DNA of 64,000 nucleotides. Source: Chrysoperla carnea (Eukaryota > Arthropoda > Insecta > Neuroptera > Chrysopidae). Positions 44,670 to 57,027 of the stretch are shown here, piece by piece. Below the pieces are notes generated by a model, which saw nothing but the letters and a program-made list of their open reading frames with translations, did no database searches and was not told the DNA's origin. The first letter of the stretch is position 1; each line of letters opens with the position of its first letter. A program made the position numbers and the translations under genes. Location: contig NC_058337.1 of the NCBI RefSeq assembly GCF_905475395.1, positions 103,224,368-103,288,367 of the forward strand, written 5' to 3'.

Positions 44670-47520
44670 TTTTACAATCAAAATTTTAAAATTTGAATTT
44701 TATTCTTAATTTTTTTCAAGTAAATTTGATTTCTACAGTTTGTTCAAAATAAAATTTAATAAATTTGTAAAAAAATTAAATTTTAAGACATTGAACTTAA
44801 ATTTTTCTGTATATATTAAACTTAGCGAAAAAATTTCACTGTTGTTCACTATTTTTGAAACACCTTGTATATACATTAGTTAATAAGAATATACGGTAGT
44901 CTAGTCATTCATTAATAAATGAAATTTACAGTTTAACAAAAAAAGTCGTCGTAGGTGTTGTAAATATTTTTATTTTTTCATACAGTTTAAATGTAGATAA
45001 TATGGTAAATTTATGGTGGAAGCGCAAGGTGGCAAATTTTGTTCCGGAGTAATATTTGCACCGTGCATGAGTTTTATTTCAGGAGTTTCCGTGGTAATGA
45101 CACACTAAGTTTATGGTTTACATATTTGGTTTACATTGAAAATTTAATAATATTTTCTAAAAAATTTAAATAAGTTATTATGTTAATATATAATTAAAAA
45201 ATATTACTTAATATGTAATTTCTTGCCCTTCGTAGAAAGTTATTCGCGGATAATAGTCATATTTTATATTAAACGTGTGATTTATTACAAATTTCATAAG
45301 ACGGGTTTACTTTGCACATAACGAGTAAGTTACCTGCGCTCCTAATCATGGAACGTGAGTACCAATTGCAACAAATGCATTTGTATTTGCGCTTTAAACT
45401 TACAAGGAAATTAATTACAAGGAATACCAAAGTATAGAATTCTGGCGACACTTAAATCATTTGTTTACATTACATTTTACTTCACGTTTATTTCGAAAAA
45501 TTACTATTTAATAATTATATATAACCTACTATATTTAATTATTTTAGAAGGAAACGTGCTGTTAAACAAAAGTTCATATATATTTAATACAGGACTTATT
45601 TTTAAAATCGATTCAAGTTCAAAATAAAGTAAATAATCTATAATTCATTTACCAAGCACTTCAGTTTTTTATCCATATAAATAACGATTAAGAAAAATTA
45701 ACAAATCGTTATATTTCGAAGTACGCTAGAAATATTGATTGAATGAATTTCAATTATTAATGTGACCAGAGTCTCTATTCTTTCCTCTAAGCACGTTTCT
45801 GCAAAATCCATAAATGCAATCACTTTTTCCCCAATTACCCATTTAAAGAAATGAATGCTTGTGATAAGCGCGATCTTATTTCAAAATAAATGCATTTCCG
45901 TATTATTTTATAGCTGTTCTAATGTGAAATTATAACAATCGCAATATAAGTCTGAACAAATATTGAATTATTTAAGTAAATTGATTTATACTTCTATATA
46001 TTATCTAACATATATCATGTAAAAGAGGTTTCCATTAAGAATGCTATAAGTTTAAACTTTCAACTTATGTATGAGAAATCATAAACTTGTTTTAATTCTA
46101 TGATAAATGAAGCGCAAAAATTTTTCGATTATACCCCGCAAAAATTCTGTCCGATATCATCGACCGCATTGCTTTTCCTAATCTTTAAGGGCACACGATC
46201 AAATCTCGCATTTTCTAAATTCCTGTGCAAACGTTGAATTCTCGACATTGAGCTGAAACAGAATACTCATTTTGATAAAAAATGTTCAATAATTTTCATG
46301 CATTTTACTTTGTACGTAATGTTGCATGAAGATTTTCCCAAATGAGAAGTTGCAATTCAGGTGTTTTACCTTGATCTTATAAGCTCAGATTAAATTATAG
46401 CTTAAACATAATATCCAACAATAATAATTAATAAAATTTGCAAATTAATAAACCAAAAAAATTTAATTATGTACTGCTCATGAATCGTGAATTATGTATG
46501 CCTGTCATGCGCTATCTAGTGTCACTTAAAATAAAATTAAAAACAAAAAAATTAATTAAAAAAATTATACTAAGACTAGGTCCGGTTTCGAACGCAGGTC
46601 TTTAGAATAGCAGTCTTATAGCGTCACCACTGACCTACCAGGTAGATTAAATTCGTTTAGAAATTTTTTTTAGTGCATCAAATGATATTAAAATTTAAAA
46701 TTTTGTTATAAATGCAACTTAGATTATTCGTGTCTCTTATTAATGGTTTTGTTATTTTTTATATGAAACATTTCTCTTACATTTCCTTTGAACCAATTGT
46801 CTTCTAAGTCTAAAACAGTTGCTTGGTTAAATTAAAATTATGTACGGTTTTGAATTAATGATTTTAAAGTATATAATTCTTAATGGAAAACTCTTAATAA
46901 CTTAGAAATAGAAATAGAATATTGTAATTTATAAAGTATACAATACCTTCTATATTTATGTCTATCAGTCTATCAATAATATATACAAATACAACACATA
47001 TTGTTTTTCATTTTGTTATCCATAAAGATCTATTTCCAACTATTATACCTACACTAATAAATAATGAATTTTGTAAATATAAGAATGTAAAATGTTAAAG
47101 ACAACTTTGAAATGAAATGTAATGTTATGTAGAGTAGACAGTAGACAGTAGACAAATCACACCTGTACTATATATAAAAAATGTAAACTTGTAAACGTAT
47201 CTAATGTAAATACCTACGTACATACGTGTAGGTACGTACGCATATACATGTACTTTTTATTTGATTGATTCATTACATATTTTGTTATTAAAAATAACAT
47301 TTATTTATGTATTTCTATAACTTATAAATATTATAAATATATTGCATTATATTACTTATATTATATTTAATATATAATATATAATATATATTATAATTAT
47401 AATTCTTATTTATATATTTCATTTAAAACTATTATTATTACTATTATTTATTGTTAAAATGTTCAGAAAGAATATATTTTATTTATTTAGAGTTGAATGT
47501 TGTTAATTCTAGTTATTATA
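44670..47520. other. No gene seen apart from a tRNA-like relic
   Basis: AT-rich DNA. One ATGGTGGAAGCGCAA motif at 45013-45027. Palindromic ACGTACGTA tract near 47212-47245. Confidence 0.35.
46571..46650 (-). tRNA. tRNA-like sequence, probable pseudogene or SINE head
   Basis: On the minus strand a D-arm-like GGTAGGTCAGTGGTGACGC, an anticodon arm TAAGA-CTGCTAT-TCTAA (four of five pairs, apparent GCT anticodon) and a B box GTTCGAAAC follow at tRNA spacing. The T stem is broken and a Ser long variable arm is missing, so a functional tRNA is unlikely. Confidence 0.35.
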
Positions 47521-47524
47521 ATAT

Positions 47525-47992
47525 ACTAGCTGTTACCCGCCCGATTTGCTGGGCAACATCCCCACTTGCACCCCTCCCTCCACATTTCCTTGCGTTGGAT
47601 AACAGTTTTGTAATGTACACGTCATACTCTTTTATTTGATACCCCACTTAGGTATATTTGGAATTATTAGATATTTCCTTCCCACTTTCTCGCTACACCT
47701 TTCAACCCTCCGAACGTTAAAAAAATTTCTAAATGTAATTTAAAACATTCTGACCAAGTTTTGAACTATTAAAAGCCATAATTTAAAAATATGAATTTTT
47801 TATTCATGAACACCCCCGCAACCCCCCTTGTGGGTGGAATTTCGTAAAATCCGTTCTTAGCTGACCTCTACTTGGCAAAAGGAAAATTCCTGCCAAATTT
47901 CAAGTCTCTAGGTCTTATAGTTCCAGAGATATCGTGATGAGTGACTATCTATCTATATAGATCTATAGAAAGTCTCCTATATATTTATAGAT
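47525..47992 (+). mobile_element. ACTAGCTG element, copy 2
   Basis: Nearly identical to 40757-41253 over most of its length but about 29 bp shorter near its left end (GCCCGATTTGCTGGGC instead of the longer GC-rich leader). Same right end TATATATTTATAGAT. Confidence 0.85.
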
Positions 47993-48115
47993 ATGTACGT
48001 ACCTTGAATGATTTCTATGTTTCCCGGGAGATATTGATATTACGCCAGTCAAATTCTACATTAAAATCGCAAAACGCGATGTAAATCTCCTTTTTTGATA
48101 TGTTGTTTGAACTCC

Positions 48116-48231
48116 TTAGGGGAGTGTGAAACTACATTTAGCAAGCAAAAAGACTTTTATCCGTTTTTTACGAACTACACAGGTAACAGGACTTTTTTTG
48201 CTCGCAAAACGTAGTTTCACGTTCCCCTAAG
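48116..48231. repeat. Small foldback, 40-bp arms
   Basis: TTAGGGGAGTGTGAAACTAC at 48116-48136 pairs with the inverted TTAGGGGAACGTGAAACTAC ending at 48231. The right arm recurs in direct orientation at about 48715-48790. Confidence 0.7.
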
Positions 48232-48424
48232 GGCTCTAAATAGTATACCAAAAAAGCAACACTTTTAGTTTTCGAAAATTTTGAAAATTTTTCGTAGTAT
48301 TTTTTAGAAAACCCCTTTTTTCTTTTTTTAATAAGAATTTTCATCTCTCTATCTTTTATATTTTTGTAGAAAATGGACAGCAAAGTTTTACTCTAATTTG
48401 CCCCCTCACAAGAATGATTAAGAA

Positions 48425-48520
48425 AAATTATTTCAAACAAATCTGTTTATTTATTTATAAGGAACATTTTTTACATTTAAACATTTGTTCTATCTTTAAC
48501 GGTTTAACCATAAACAAAAC
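48425..48520 (-). repeat. Family B fragment
   Basis: Contains TTTCAAACAAA, ATAAGGAACATTTTTTACAT and TTTGTTCTATCTTTAACGG, as in the minus-oriented family B copies. Confidence 0.55.
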
Positions 48521-48799
48521 TCAAAATTTTAACATTTCTGAAAACCATGTAAATTTTCCAAGCATCATATCTGAAAAACTATATGACATACGTACGGAGC
48601 TGTGGGGTAGCTTAAATTGTTTCAAATTTAATAAACTCTCAAAAGTAGAAACTAACGTCAAAAGCTCATAGTTTTTAAATTAACCTGCAAAACTGAAAAA
48701 AGTCCGAAAATTTTGCAGTTTTTCACAGATTACACAGGAAGCACAACTTTTGTTTACTTGTGAAATGTAGTTTCACACTCCTGATCCAAATAACATATC

Positions 48800-49900
48800 A
48801 TAAAATCAGGTTTAAGATTTTACTGGCATAATATTAGTTTTAAAGCATTTCTATTAATTAAAATTTTTTTAAAATTAAATATGATCATGTAATGTTAGTT
48901 AATTTTAATAATTTAAGAGCATTTTATTTTAAATCACAAATAACTTAACAAAAATTGTAGGCTTATTTTGAGTTTTTACTATAATCCAACACGTGTTCAG
49001 TTTTTCATCTATTTTTTGGTCGATAGACTTTAAATCTTTGAATTTTCTATCCTTTTTAATCCTTCATATAGAAACAAATTACAATAACCACAAACACAAG
49101 TAAGATAAGTTAACCACCGAGTGTTCAAGTTGTTTTGGTCTCGGATGAAGCTAACAAAAATAATAAATAATGGAGTAAGGTGTTATACCTCGGGTTATTT
49201 GTAATAAGAATCATTCTTAGAGTCTTGAAATCCAAGCTGACTTGCCAGAAGCCAACAGAGGGAATGATTATTCCACGTGCATTCGCTTTTAAGTAGAATT
49301 AAAATAAATTATTTTAGTGTTTCAAAGTAAAAAGTATCTTTTGCTTTTCAATGATTTACAAGTTTACTATTGTTTTTTGAATCATATAGTACTTAAATTA
49401 CAACTAACTTCTGGTTATTTTTTTAAGTCATATTTCAAATTTAAACGTAACGTTAAAAGTTTAGGAGCTAAAGTTTGAAAAGAGACAGTCATTGAGTTTA
49501 GTTCAAACAACTATTTCACTGATCAATAAAAAAACCAGCTAAAGCTGTTATTCGACATTAAGTGGAGAGGACGACTATAAGGAAAAATTTTAGGATTATC
49601 AATGTTTCAATGACATATATCCTACGATGATGTGAACTGTAAAGATTACATGTTCAAGAAAATGCCTTTAGATACAATCGGTGATGGAGATACTACGTAC
49701 ATTAGAGTGTGATCCATAATACTTTATGATCTTATACCAAGGATCACAAATTACTATAATATAAATATAAGATTTATCAATAACTGTTTAGTATTTAAAT
49801 TTTCAAAAAAAAAAAAACATAGTATGTTGGAATAATAGTGTACCAAAAGGGTTACCAAGGTATGTTTGTTTTTTTTACACTCTGTAAATCCATTATAAGG
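48800..49900. other. No gene seen
   Basis: Unassigned AT-rich DNA. A weak inverted pair ATGATCTTATACC (49727) with GGTATAAGATCAT (49899) may mark another small element. Confidence 0.35.
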
Positions 49901-49913
49901 TATAAGATCATAC

Positions 49914-50395
49914 GTTAAGGTAGTACCAGCATGAAATCACTTTTCGACAGATTTGGCCGAATTTTTTTTCTCGGGTTTATAATAGCTTTATTTATGAATT
50001 CCTAAAATTTCATAATTTTTGACCGTTTAGATCGCGAGATATTTAAAGACAAAGTTCGCGATTTTGAGGGTCATGTCCCATTTAAAGCATGTAAAATGTC
50101 CGGTCTCTCTCCTATTTTTTATGATATTATTATATATTGGAGAAAAAGTAGAAAAAAATGTTTATACAATACAATTCTAAAAAAAAAATTTAGAAATTAA
50201 TTTTCACTTTCGAGATATTAATTTTGACGTAAATTGACCGAAATTGGGACGTTGGCATAATTATTTCCCATTTTAAACGGTCAAAATTTCTGAAACTTTG
50301 GGAATTAATAGTAAGCATTATTAAATTCTTAAATTTAATTTTTCGTTAAATTCTGTCGAAAAAAAAATTGTACCATTGCTTTAACATAGAAACTG
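49914..50395. mobile_element. Foldback element with ~140-bp imperfect arms
   Basis: TTTTCGACAGATTTGGCCGA and ATTTTTGACCGTTT on the left have inverted counterparts TTTTCGACAGAATTTAACGA and ATTTTGACCGTTT on the right. Non-coding interior. Confidence 0.65.
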
Positions 50396-51429
50396 CAAAT
50401 ACCATGCTGGAACATCCTTAATCTCTCTTTGACTTTTGTAAAATTCAAAAATTATGTATTTAATAAATATAACACAAAACCAACCACTCTTTGTTATTCT
50501 CTTTGATATCAACAATATGTATAATGAATAATATAAATATATTCTTGTAGCCATGTATCGTGGTATACATATATCTGGTTTAAAATATAAAAAAATCAAA
50601 GTTTAAAATATATAAATATGTATATTTTTAGTTTTGTTGAATATAATACAATAATGTAAAATATAAAGCTTGTTTTTTTTTTTTTTGTTGTAAAAGTTGA
50701 TATTCAATTGTTTGTTCAAATAACAATAAGAATGAACACCAGGTGGCTACATACTTTATGTTCAGTTTTTTAAGTTTTACCATACGGTATATTTTATACA
50801 GGGTGGTAGAGAAATAATATACAGATTTTCAATTTTGTATACAAATATTTCCACAAATATTTGATGCTTGTGCACCAGTGGTTATGTATTTATTTGCGCT
50901 TCCACCATTTTTATTAAAATACATTTTTTGATAGAGATAAAATACATTTTGATAAAGACCGTGAACTCAAAACGAGGTAAAATATCTGCGATTATTTGTA
51001 TCTACTTTTAAGAGGATTGATAGACATTAGTTTGTTAACAACGAAAATTGTTATAATCTTTTCCCAAGCGTCGCGTTAAAAGGAATCAAATTTTTCAATT
51101 TTCCTGTTTTAAACAAATTTTTTTCAGCCGTGTTAAAAGAAAATCATTCATCAAAAAAACTTACATTTATTTATATAAAAGGTAAATATATAAAATTCAT
51201 CTACTCTTCAAAGCAGGAAGCTTTAATTTTAGTTCTCTTCGTAAATCTATCAGTTTTTGTGCTGATTAAAAAATAAAAAGGCATTTTTTCCATTGCAGCT
51301 GCGTTAATTTTCTTGCAAATTACTCGAAATTTGTTTCATTTTCAAGTTTTCTTTATAGTGCTTTAAAAAGAGTACAAAGACTTTACCGGCGAAAAGTCAT
51401 TCGCACCAAATCGCACTCTCAACAAATAT

Positions 51430-51785
51430 CGCACCAAAAAAAGGGGTGTTATATATTTGATTGCTATGTATGTGTATCTGTCTGTTTGTCTGTCTTGGCA
51501 TCATAGCGCCTAAACAGATGAACCGATTTTGAATTTTTTGTTTCTTTTGAAAGGTAATTTAAAGGAGTGTGTTCTTAGGTATGTTACAAGTGCGAGTTTA
51601 TGGTTCTGTATCTGAAAAAACTAAAAAATATGCGATGATCTTCAAAATCAGTTTGGAAAAGTCTATAAGAAAAAGATAATTTAATGGTGAGTGCTCTTAG
51701 ATATATTTCAAGTGCGAGTTTAGGGTTCCATACCCGAAAAATTTGACAGAGGTTTTTTAAATTTTGTAAATTTCACTTGTCTATC
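51430..51785 (+). repeat. Dispersed family A, copy 3
   Basis: Starts AAAAAAAGGGGTGTTATATA, with a (TGTC)n tract, ATAGCGCCTAAACAGATGAA, then two successive GTTCTTAGNTATGTTNCAAG blocks and a TTGTAAATTTCACTTGT end. Confidence 0.82.
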
Positions 51786-51849
51786 TTCAGGTCTTTTTGC
51801 CTTTAGTCTAAAATAATTCAACAGTTAATAATAATAATAATAGCCTTTC

Positions 51850-52135
51850 TTTTCCGAATTGTAGGCCACTTCTTAAAAGCTTATATAGTATCTCTCAATT
51901 CGGTGTACCTTTTGGCATAGGCCTCCTCCAACTGTCACCACTGTGTTCTGTCTCCTGCAACCCTTGTCCAATAAGGTCCAAAAGTGAGGCGTATTTCATC
52001 TTCCCATCTTCTTATTGGACGACCCTGCCTTCTTTTGCTGTCTCTTGAGTACCATAAAGTAGCCTGTTTTCTTCACTTTGTGTTATTACACCGTAGCATA
52101 TGGCCGGTCCAACTCCATTTTCGGTGATCAATGCG
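51850..52135 (-). pseudogene. LINE reverse-transcriptase C-terminal relic
   Basis: On the minus strand the frame reads KWSWTGHMLR, then after an in-frame stop DSKRRQGRPIRRWEDEIRL, GPYWTRVAGDRTQW, a second stop, and QLEEAYAKRYTELRD. The GRPxRRWxDEI and W..LEEAY blocks are typical of the end of insect LINE polyproteins (RTE/Jockey-like). No other domains remain. Confidence 0.78.
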
Positions 52136-52686
52136 GTAGAGAATATCGGTTATCGGTTACACAAATATACAATACAATTATCGGTTACACAAATATACAA
52201 TAGAACGCAACTCAACAGTTATAAGATCATAAATTTGAGTGTATTAATTCTCTCACATCTTGTATTTTTATTTATATTTATATGTAGAAATAGACAGGAC
52301 ATTAGACAGGATATTAAATCACATACAAAATAGTGTGTGTATGTATTTATATGTTTATAAGCCATAAAAAATAAAGTCTTTTTACTTTTTACTTCTTACT
52401 TCTTCTTTTTTTTATATTTTAAATGGTATGTTAAGAATAACATTTAAAACCACACGATCGACCATCGTTTAACATTTCTTTCTACTTTTTTTTTGTTTTT
52501 TTATAAATACGGAAATACTCAAAACTAAAAACATTTTGTGTTCAATATTATTATTTGTCTATTTATTTATTTAACTAAATATATGTATATTGTATATTAG
52601 TTTAAACTTTGTTATACTAATTATATTATATTTATAAGTTCGGTAAACTCTTTACATATCGTATTATATTACAGATTATTCTAAAG

Positions 52687-52974
52687 CAGGCATGGGCAAA
52701 CGTGGCTTAGAGAAGTCCCTCATACTTCTGTATCTAAAATACGAGCAAGACAGTGACAACCGAAAATACGAGTAAGACAGAGGGACAACATTTTTTTTCT
52801 ACCTATCTCATTACTATAATTGAAACTGAGATAGGTAGAAGAGTCGTATACCCATCTTGCTTCCACCTCTATGACCAATGCGGACTTGGATAAAGAGACG
52901 CACAATAAAGTTTATGGTACACAATAAAGTTATAACAATAGTAACCTCGACTTAAAATAACTCGCCCATGCCTA
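52687..52974. mobile_element. hAT-type MITE, 288 bp, with 8-bp target duplication
   Basis: Left end CAGGCATGGGCAA and right end, inverted, TAGGCATGGGCGA resemble hAT termini. Flanks TTCTAAAG (52679-52686) and ATCTAAAG (52975-52982) agree at seven of eight bases. It is non-coding, with an internal inverted pair CTACCTATCTCA/TGAGATAGGTAG. Confidence 0.8.
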
Positions 52975-52982
52975 ATCTAAAG

Positions 52983-53180
52983 GGTGTTTTTTTTTAAGAG
53001 GTCCACATTTTCGAGTTGGCAACATTCTTTTGTTTGATAATTGATTTGACAAACACCAGTTGCTTTGTGTTTAGTTTTGTTTGTCATTTCATTATAAATA
53101 AATTCACGCCAGAGCAAAGTTTGTTAATTGTTGAAATGAAAATGGACTTGTAAATTGGTCTTCAAGATCGTATGATTGAA
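52983..53180 (+). mobile_element. Possible mariner-like left end
   Basis: GGGTGTTTTTTTTTAAGAGG, GAGTTGGCAACATT and TTTAGTTTTGTTTGTCATTT recall the leading ends of some insect DNA transposons. No transposase follows and no right end was found. Confidence 0.35.
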
Positions 53181-53299
53181 CCCTATTAGATTATTTGACG
53201 GAAGGGGGCAGATATGAAAAGCACTTGTCTACGCCGATAAACGTGGCGGTTCCATATTTGAAATACGTGTCTATGAAGCTAGCGTGGCCAAGTCATAGG

Positions 53300-53555
53300 G
53301 CCGTCATAAAACTTACACCATATTTTTTGCTCATTATTTGCTATTTTTTTAGAATTGATCTTTTTGCCATAGTCGTTTCCGAAAAACAATGGTCCTGCTG
53401 ACTTGAAACTGAAGTCAACGTAGCCAACGCTATATCTCCGGATCTCTTACACTTACCAAAACAGGCTTTGTGGCATATTTTTTTGCTAATTATTTGCTAC
53501 GTTTTTGCCATAGCTGTTTCCGAAAAACAATGGTCCCGCTGACTTGAAACTATTT
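53300..53555. repeat. Tandem duplication, period about 130 bp
   Basis: Both units contain TTTTTGCTNATTATTTGCTA, TTTTTGCCATAG, GTTTCCGAAAAACAATGGTC and GCTGACTTGAAACT. Confidence 0.75.
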
Positions 53556-53932
53556 AATCCATTATGTTTACTTTAGTAATATACAGCAATAATTAATATA
53601 ATAAGCATATAAGTAAAAATATACCCTAATAAACACAAAAATTTTTGCGGCGTCAAAATTTGAGAAGACTCAAAAATTTCAAAGATAGCAAAAGATTAAA
53701 AAGGCTCTGGAGGGACGCTAATTTTTCAAGTGCATTAAGAGCGCAAAAGTCTTAAATCCACTAGGCATATCAGCATAGTAATTTCACTTTACCCTGTGCT
53801 AACATGAGAATAAATACTATGAAAACAAATATTTATTATATAACATAGAAATTTTTCTTTTGTTGATCTGGCAGACATTTTTATGCTTTTGTAAAATAAT
53901 ACAAATAAATTAAAGAGAATTGAAAAAAATAC

Positions 53933-54003
53933 ACTCGAACCAGGACTCGAACCCGGACTTCTTGGATTCATGTCAAGCGCCCTACCAATTAGGCTATTCG
54001 AGT
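53933..54003 (-). tRNA. tRNA-like sequence, left copy
   Basis: Seventy-one bases fold with a perfect acceptor pair ACTCGAA/TTCGAGT, a D arm GCCT-AATTGGTA-GGGC and a T arm CCGGG-TTCGAGT-CCTGG. The anticodon arm (CTTGACATGAATCCAAG) pairs only four bases and lacks a normal U33, so I cannot assign an amino acid. It may be a tRNA pseudogene or a tRNA-derived SINE head. Confidence 0.5.
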
Positions 54004-54347
54004 TCTAGACACGAATGCAATTTTTTCAACTCAATGAATTTTTTACTTTGTTTATCCACTTTATTTATTATTATTACTTATTATTGTTGTTCACATTTAA
54101 TTATGCACACAATATTTACATCATGTCTGTTCGACTAATTTTGATATATAATATGTTACATTCAATCGTAAACTAATTATTGACAAATATCTTGTCTAGT
54201 AATCTTAATTAAAGAGAATTGAAAAAAATACACTCGAACCAGCACTCGAACGAAATGTGAACAACAATAATAAGTAATAATAATAAATAAAGTGGATAAA
54301 CAAAGTAAAAAATTCATTGAGTTGAAAAAATTGCATTCGTGTCTAGA

Positions 54348-54418
54348 ACTCGAATAGCCTAATTGGTAGGGCGCTTGACATGAATCCAAGAAGTCCGGGT
54401 TCGAGTGCTGGTTCGAGT
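54348..54418 (+). tRNA. tRNA-like sequence, right copy
   Basis: Inverted duplicate of the left copy, identical except for GAGTGCTGG in place of GAGTCCTGG, which breaks one T-stem pair. The truncated third copy at 54227-54250 carries the same G, linking it to this one. Confidence 0.5.
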
Positions 54419-55011
54419 GTATTTTTTTCAATTCTCTTTAATTAAGATTACTAGACAAGATATTTGTCAATAATTAGTTTACGATTGAATGTAACATATT
54501 ATATATCAAAATTAGTCGAACAGACATGATGTAAATATTGTGTGCATAATTAAATGTGAACAACAATAATAAGTAATAATAATACAAATAAATTTTAAAC
54601 TTATAACTTAGAAATAATATTTTTTGATAAAGTACGTATGTATACTCAATGTCACAAAAAATGCTCGTTTTAAAACATTCTAAGTGTTACTATTATAACA
54701 TAACATATGATGAGTACGCTTAGAATGTTTTAACTGTGGCACTTTTTTTGACAGTGAGTGTACATGGTACATAGATGAAAAAAAATTTGCAAGGGCAATG
54801 CAATTATATAATATTATTGTTATTGAAATATTTCCAATACTTTTTGGAATCGGTACCAGCCATCAATTTAAGGAATATCAACCAATTATGGTGTAGAGGT
54901 TTTAGTATATGATGTATTCATGTCTAAATAAATTTGTCATGCTGTGCTTTGGATGGTACAGACTCCAAAAAAAATTGATTGGATATTGTACGTACATACA
55001 CTATGAAAATA

Positions 55012-55640
55012 AACAAGTGAAAAGAAACAATTGACTAAGTTAATTGTTGAAATACCATGCATAGTCAGTGTTGATTTCTTTATCACATAACACATACAAA
55101 AATGTATAGACAGTGTTGATGCGCAATCGTTTGTTTTTTTGACGTCACGTATATAACAAAAGATATTTAGGTACTTTTAAATAGACACACACATAACTGA
55201 TATTCCTATATTAATACATACTATAAAATTTGCACCTAATTAACGCCCTCGTGGGTAAACAGTGATGTTAAAAAAAAAATATTTCAAACAAAAGTTTTTT
55301 ATTTTTTTATAAGGAACATTTTTTACATTTAAACTTTTGACAAGATGGGTCCTACGGACCCAAGACCTAATTGACCTATGATGCTCATTTACGAACTTGA
55401 CCTCACTTTATACGTCCTGAGTACGCTGTAAAAATTTCAGCTCGATGTCTTTTTTCGTTTTTGAGTTATCGTGTCCACAGACGGACGGACGGACGGACGG
55501 ACAACCGGAAATGGACTAATTAGGTGATTTTATGAACAGCTATGACAAAATTTTTTTCCTAGCATCATTATTTTTAAGCGTTACAAACTTGGGACTAAAC
55601 TTAATATACTATGTATATTTCATATATGCATGGTATAAAA
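55012..55640 (-). repeat. Dispersed family B, copy 3
   Basis: Reverse-oriented and longer than other copies because of a 50-60 bp insertion near 55100-55160 (ATCGTTTGTTTTTTTGACGT). Contains the hairpin block GGGTCCTACGGACCC and a (GGAC)n run. Confidence 0.82.
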
Positions 55641-55980
55641 ACGCAACACATTTTGTTTCTTTAAAAATACACAGTATTTGCAGGTATGTAATTTGCTATC
55701 CTTGGCCTTTTTGGGCTGTTCTAGGGCTTATTTTAAGGGTAAAGAAGATGCGCTACTCTAATATACTCTAAGGCTCGTAGTGGTTTGAAAAAGTTCAATG
55801 TTTGACCTGACATACCTTGCATTTTATGTGCGTTTCGCCTCCAATTTGAGAATTTTGTAACCGGTTATTAAATATGGCTTAAACTTCAAATATTGCGAAA
55901 TATCTCCGAAATTGGAAATACGAAAAAGATTATAGATTATAATTATAAATAACGTAAACTTTTTTAGAAAAAATGATACT

Positions 55981-56118
55981 TATGCCGGCTTTCCACTAAA
56001 CGGAGAGTGAATTTTTTGTTGAAAAACAAAAACAAAACTGAAACTGGAATGGCCATTACATTGCTAGTCTTCAAAAAGTGTTTAGTTTAGTTTAAGTTTA
56101 GTGGAAAACCGGCTTTAC
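55981..56118. mobile_element. Short MITE, 138 bp
   Basis: Left TATGCCGGCTTTCCACTAAA and right, inverted, GTAAAGCCGGTTTTCCACTA. Interior AT-rich, non-coding. Confidence 0.65.
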
Positions 56119-56319
56119 AAATTGTGTCGATTTTTTACAGAAATTGAGTAAAATGATATTGGTTCAACCCGAATATACGAATGATATTTCTAAGGATTTT
56201 AAAGCGTTAAGGTGGAAAATCATAATCGAATTTAAGTTTTAGTGGATGAAATTACCTCTCAAGAAAAACCTCTCCATATTTATTGATCTACATACACGTT
56301 TTTTTACATGTATACAGAG

Positions 56320-56670
56320 TGTACCAATTTAATATATTATGGCTAATAGCTCCTTTTGTAATTAACCAACCAAAAAATAACTTGGACATCATATTCTGAC
56401 TCTCTCTCTAAGTCGCATTTTTTCGGAAAGCTAAAAACATTCAAAAAATGTTTTATATAAAAATTGTTAGTTTTTTTATGAGGATCAACTTTCTAATTTA
56501 AAGTGTTTTTCTATCTCTTACCTTTTAGGATCTAAATTGACTCTTAAATCATCCCGGAGAACTAGATCTAATATGATGTCCGAGCATAATGTCTCTTATT
56601 AAACTCTACAACTTTTGTTTTATTTATTTTTTAACTACAAAGCGGGCTATTATCCATTATAGATTAAAAT
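56320..56670 (-). repeat. Dispersed family G, copy 2
   Basis: TAATAGCTCCTTTTGTAATT at one end and, inverted, the matching TAATAGCCCGCTTTGTAG at the other make this copy an inverted-end element. Shared inner blocks occur at 27525-27790. Confidence 0.65.
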
Positions 56671-57027
56671 GGTCCACCCAGCGTCGGCTCTAGGCGCCAG
56701 GTAGCAAGGGGTGCCAAAATACCAAATGCGAAAAATGTTGATTATTGAAATACAAGTTAATTTTTGGAAAAAGAGGTACCGAAGACGCTTTCGATCTACC
56801 TTGATTTAGGGGTAGAGTCAGTGTTGGGTCCATGCAGTATATGTAAAAATAAATATCTATACGATGTAAAAATAGGTTTTATCTTTTTTTCAAAAGTATT
56901 CCCTTATTTTACCGTTATGATTATTTTCAACAGGTTCAATTTCATTAATTTTTCATATAAATAGGTTTATTGAACAAACTAATACAATTGTTACCCCACA
57001 TGTTCTTTTGTATATAGCTATTGAAAT
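56671..57027. other. Upstream flank of the CFAP97 gene
   Basis: Unassigned DNA with a GC-richer patch GGCTCTAGGCGCCAGGTAGC at about 56685-56705. No exon recognised. Confidence 0.35.

Larger units (their letters stand above)
53911..54590. repeat. Permuted inverted duplication around a tRNA-like unit
   Basis: Blocks are arranged P-Q-P'-Q' where primes are reverse complements: P about 53911-54093, Q about 54093-54250, P' about 54253-54440, Q' about 54400-54583. P holds the tRNA-like sequence and TTGTTGTTCACAT; Q holds TTATGCACACAATATTTACA and CTTGTCTAGTAATCTTAATT. The copies are almost identical, so the event is recent or homogenised. Confidence 0.8.

Noticed and set aside
54177..54431. 84-codon frame nearly identical to the frame at 53920-54138
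   Set aside because: Identity comes from the inverted duplication of the tRNA-like unit, not from a protein family.
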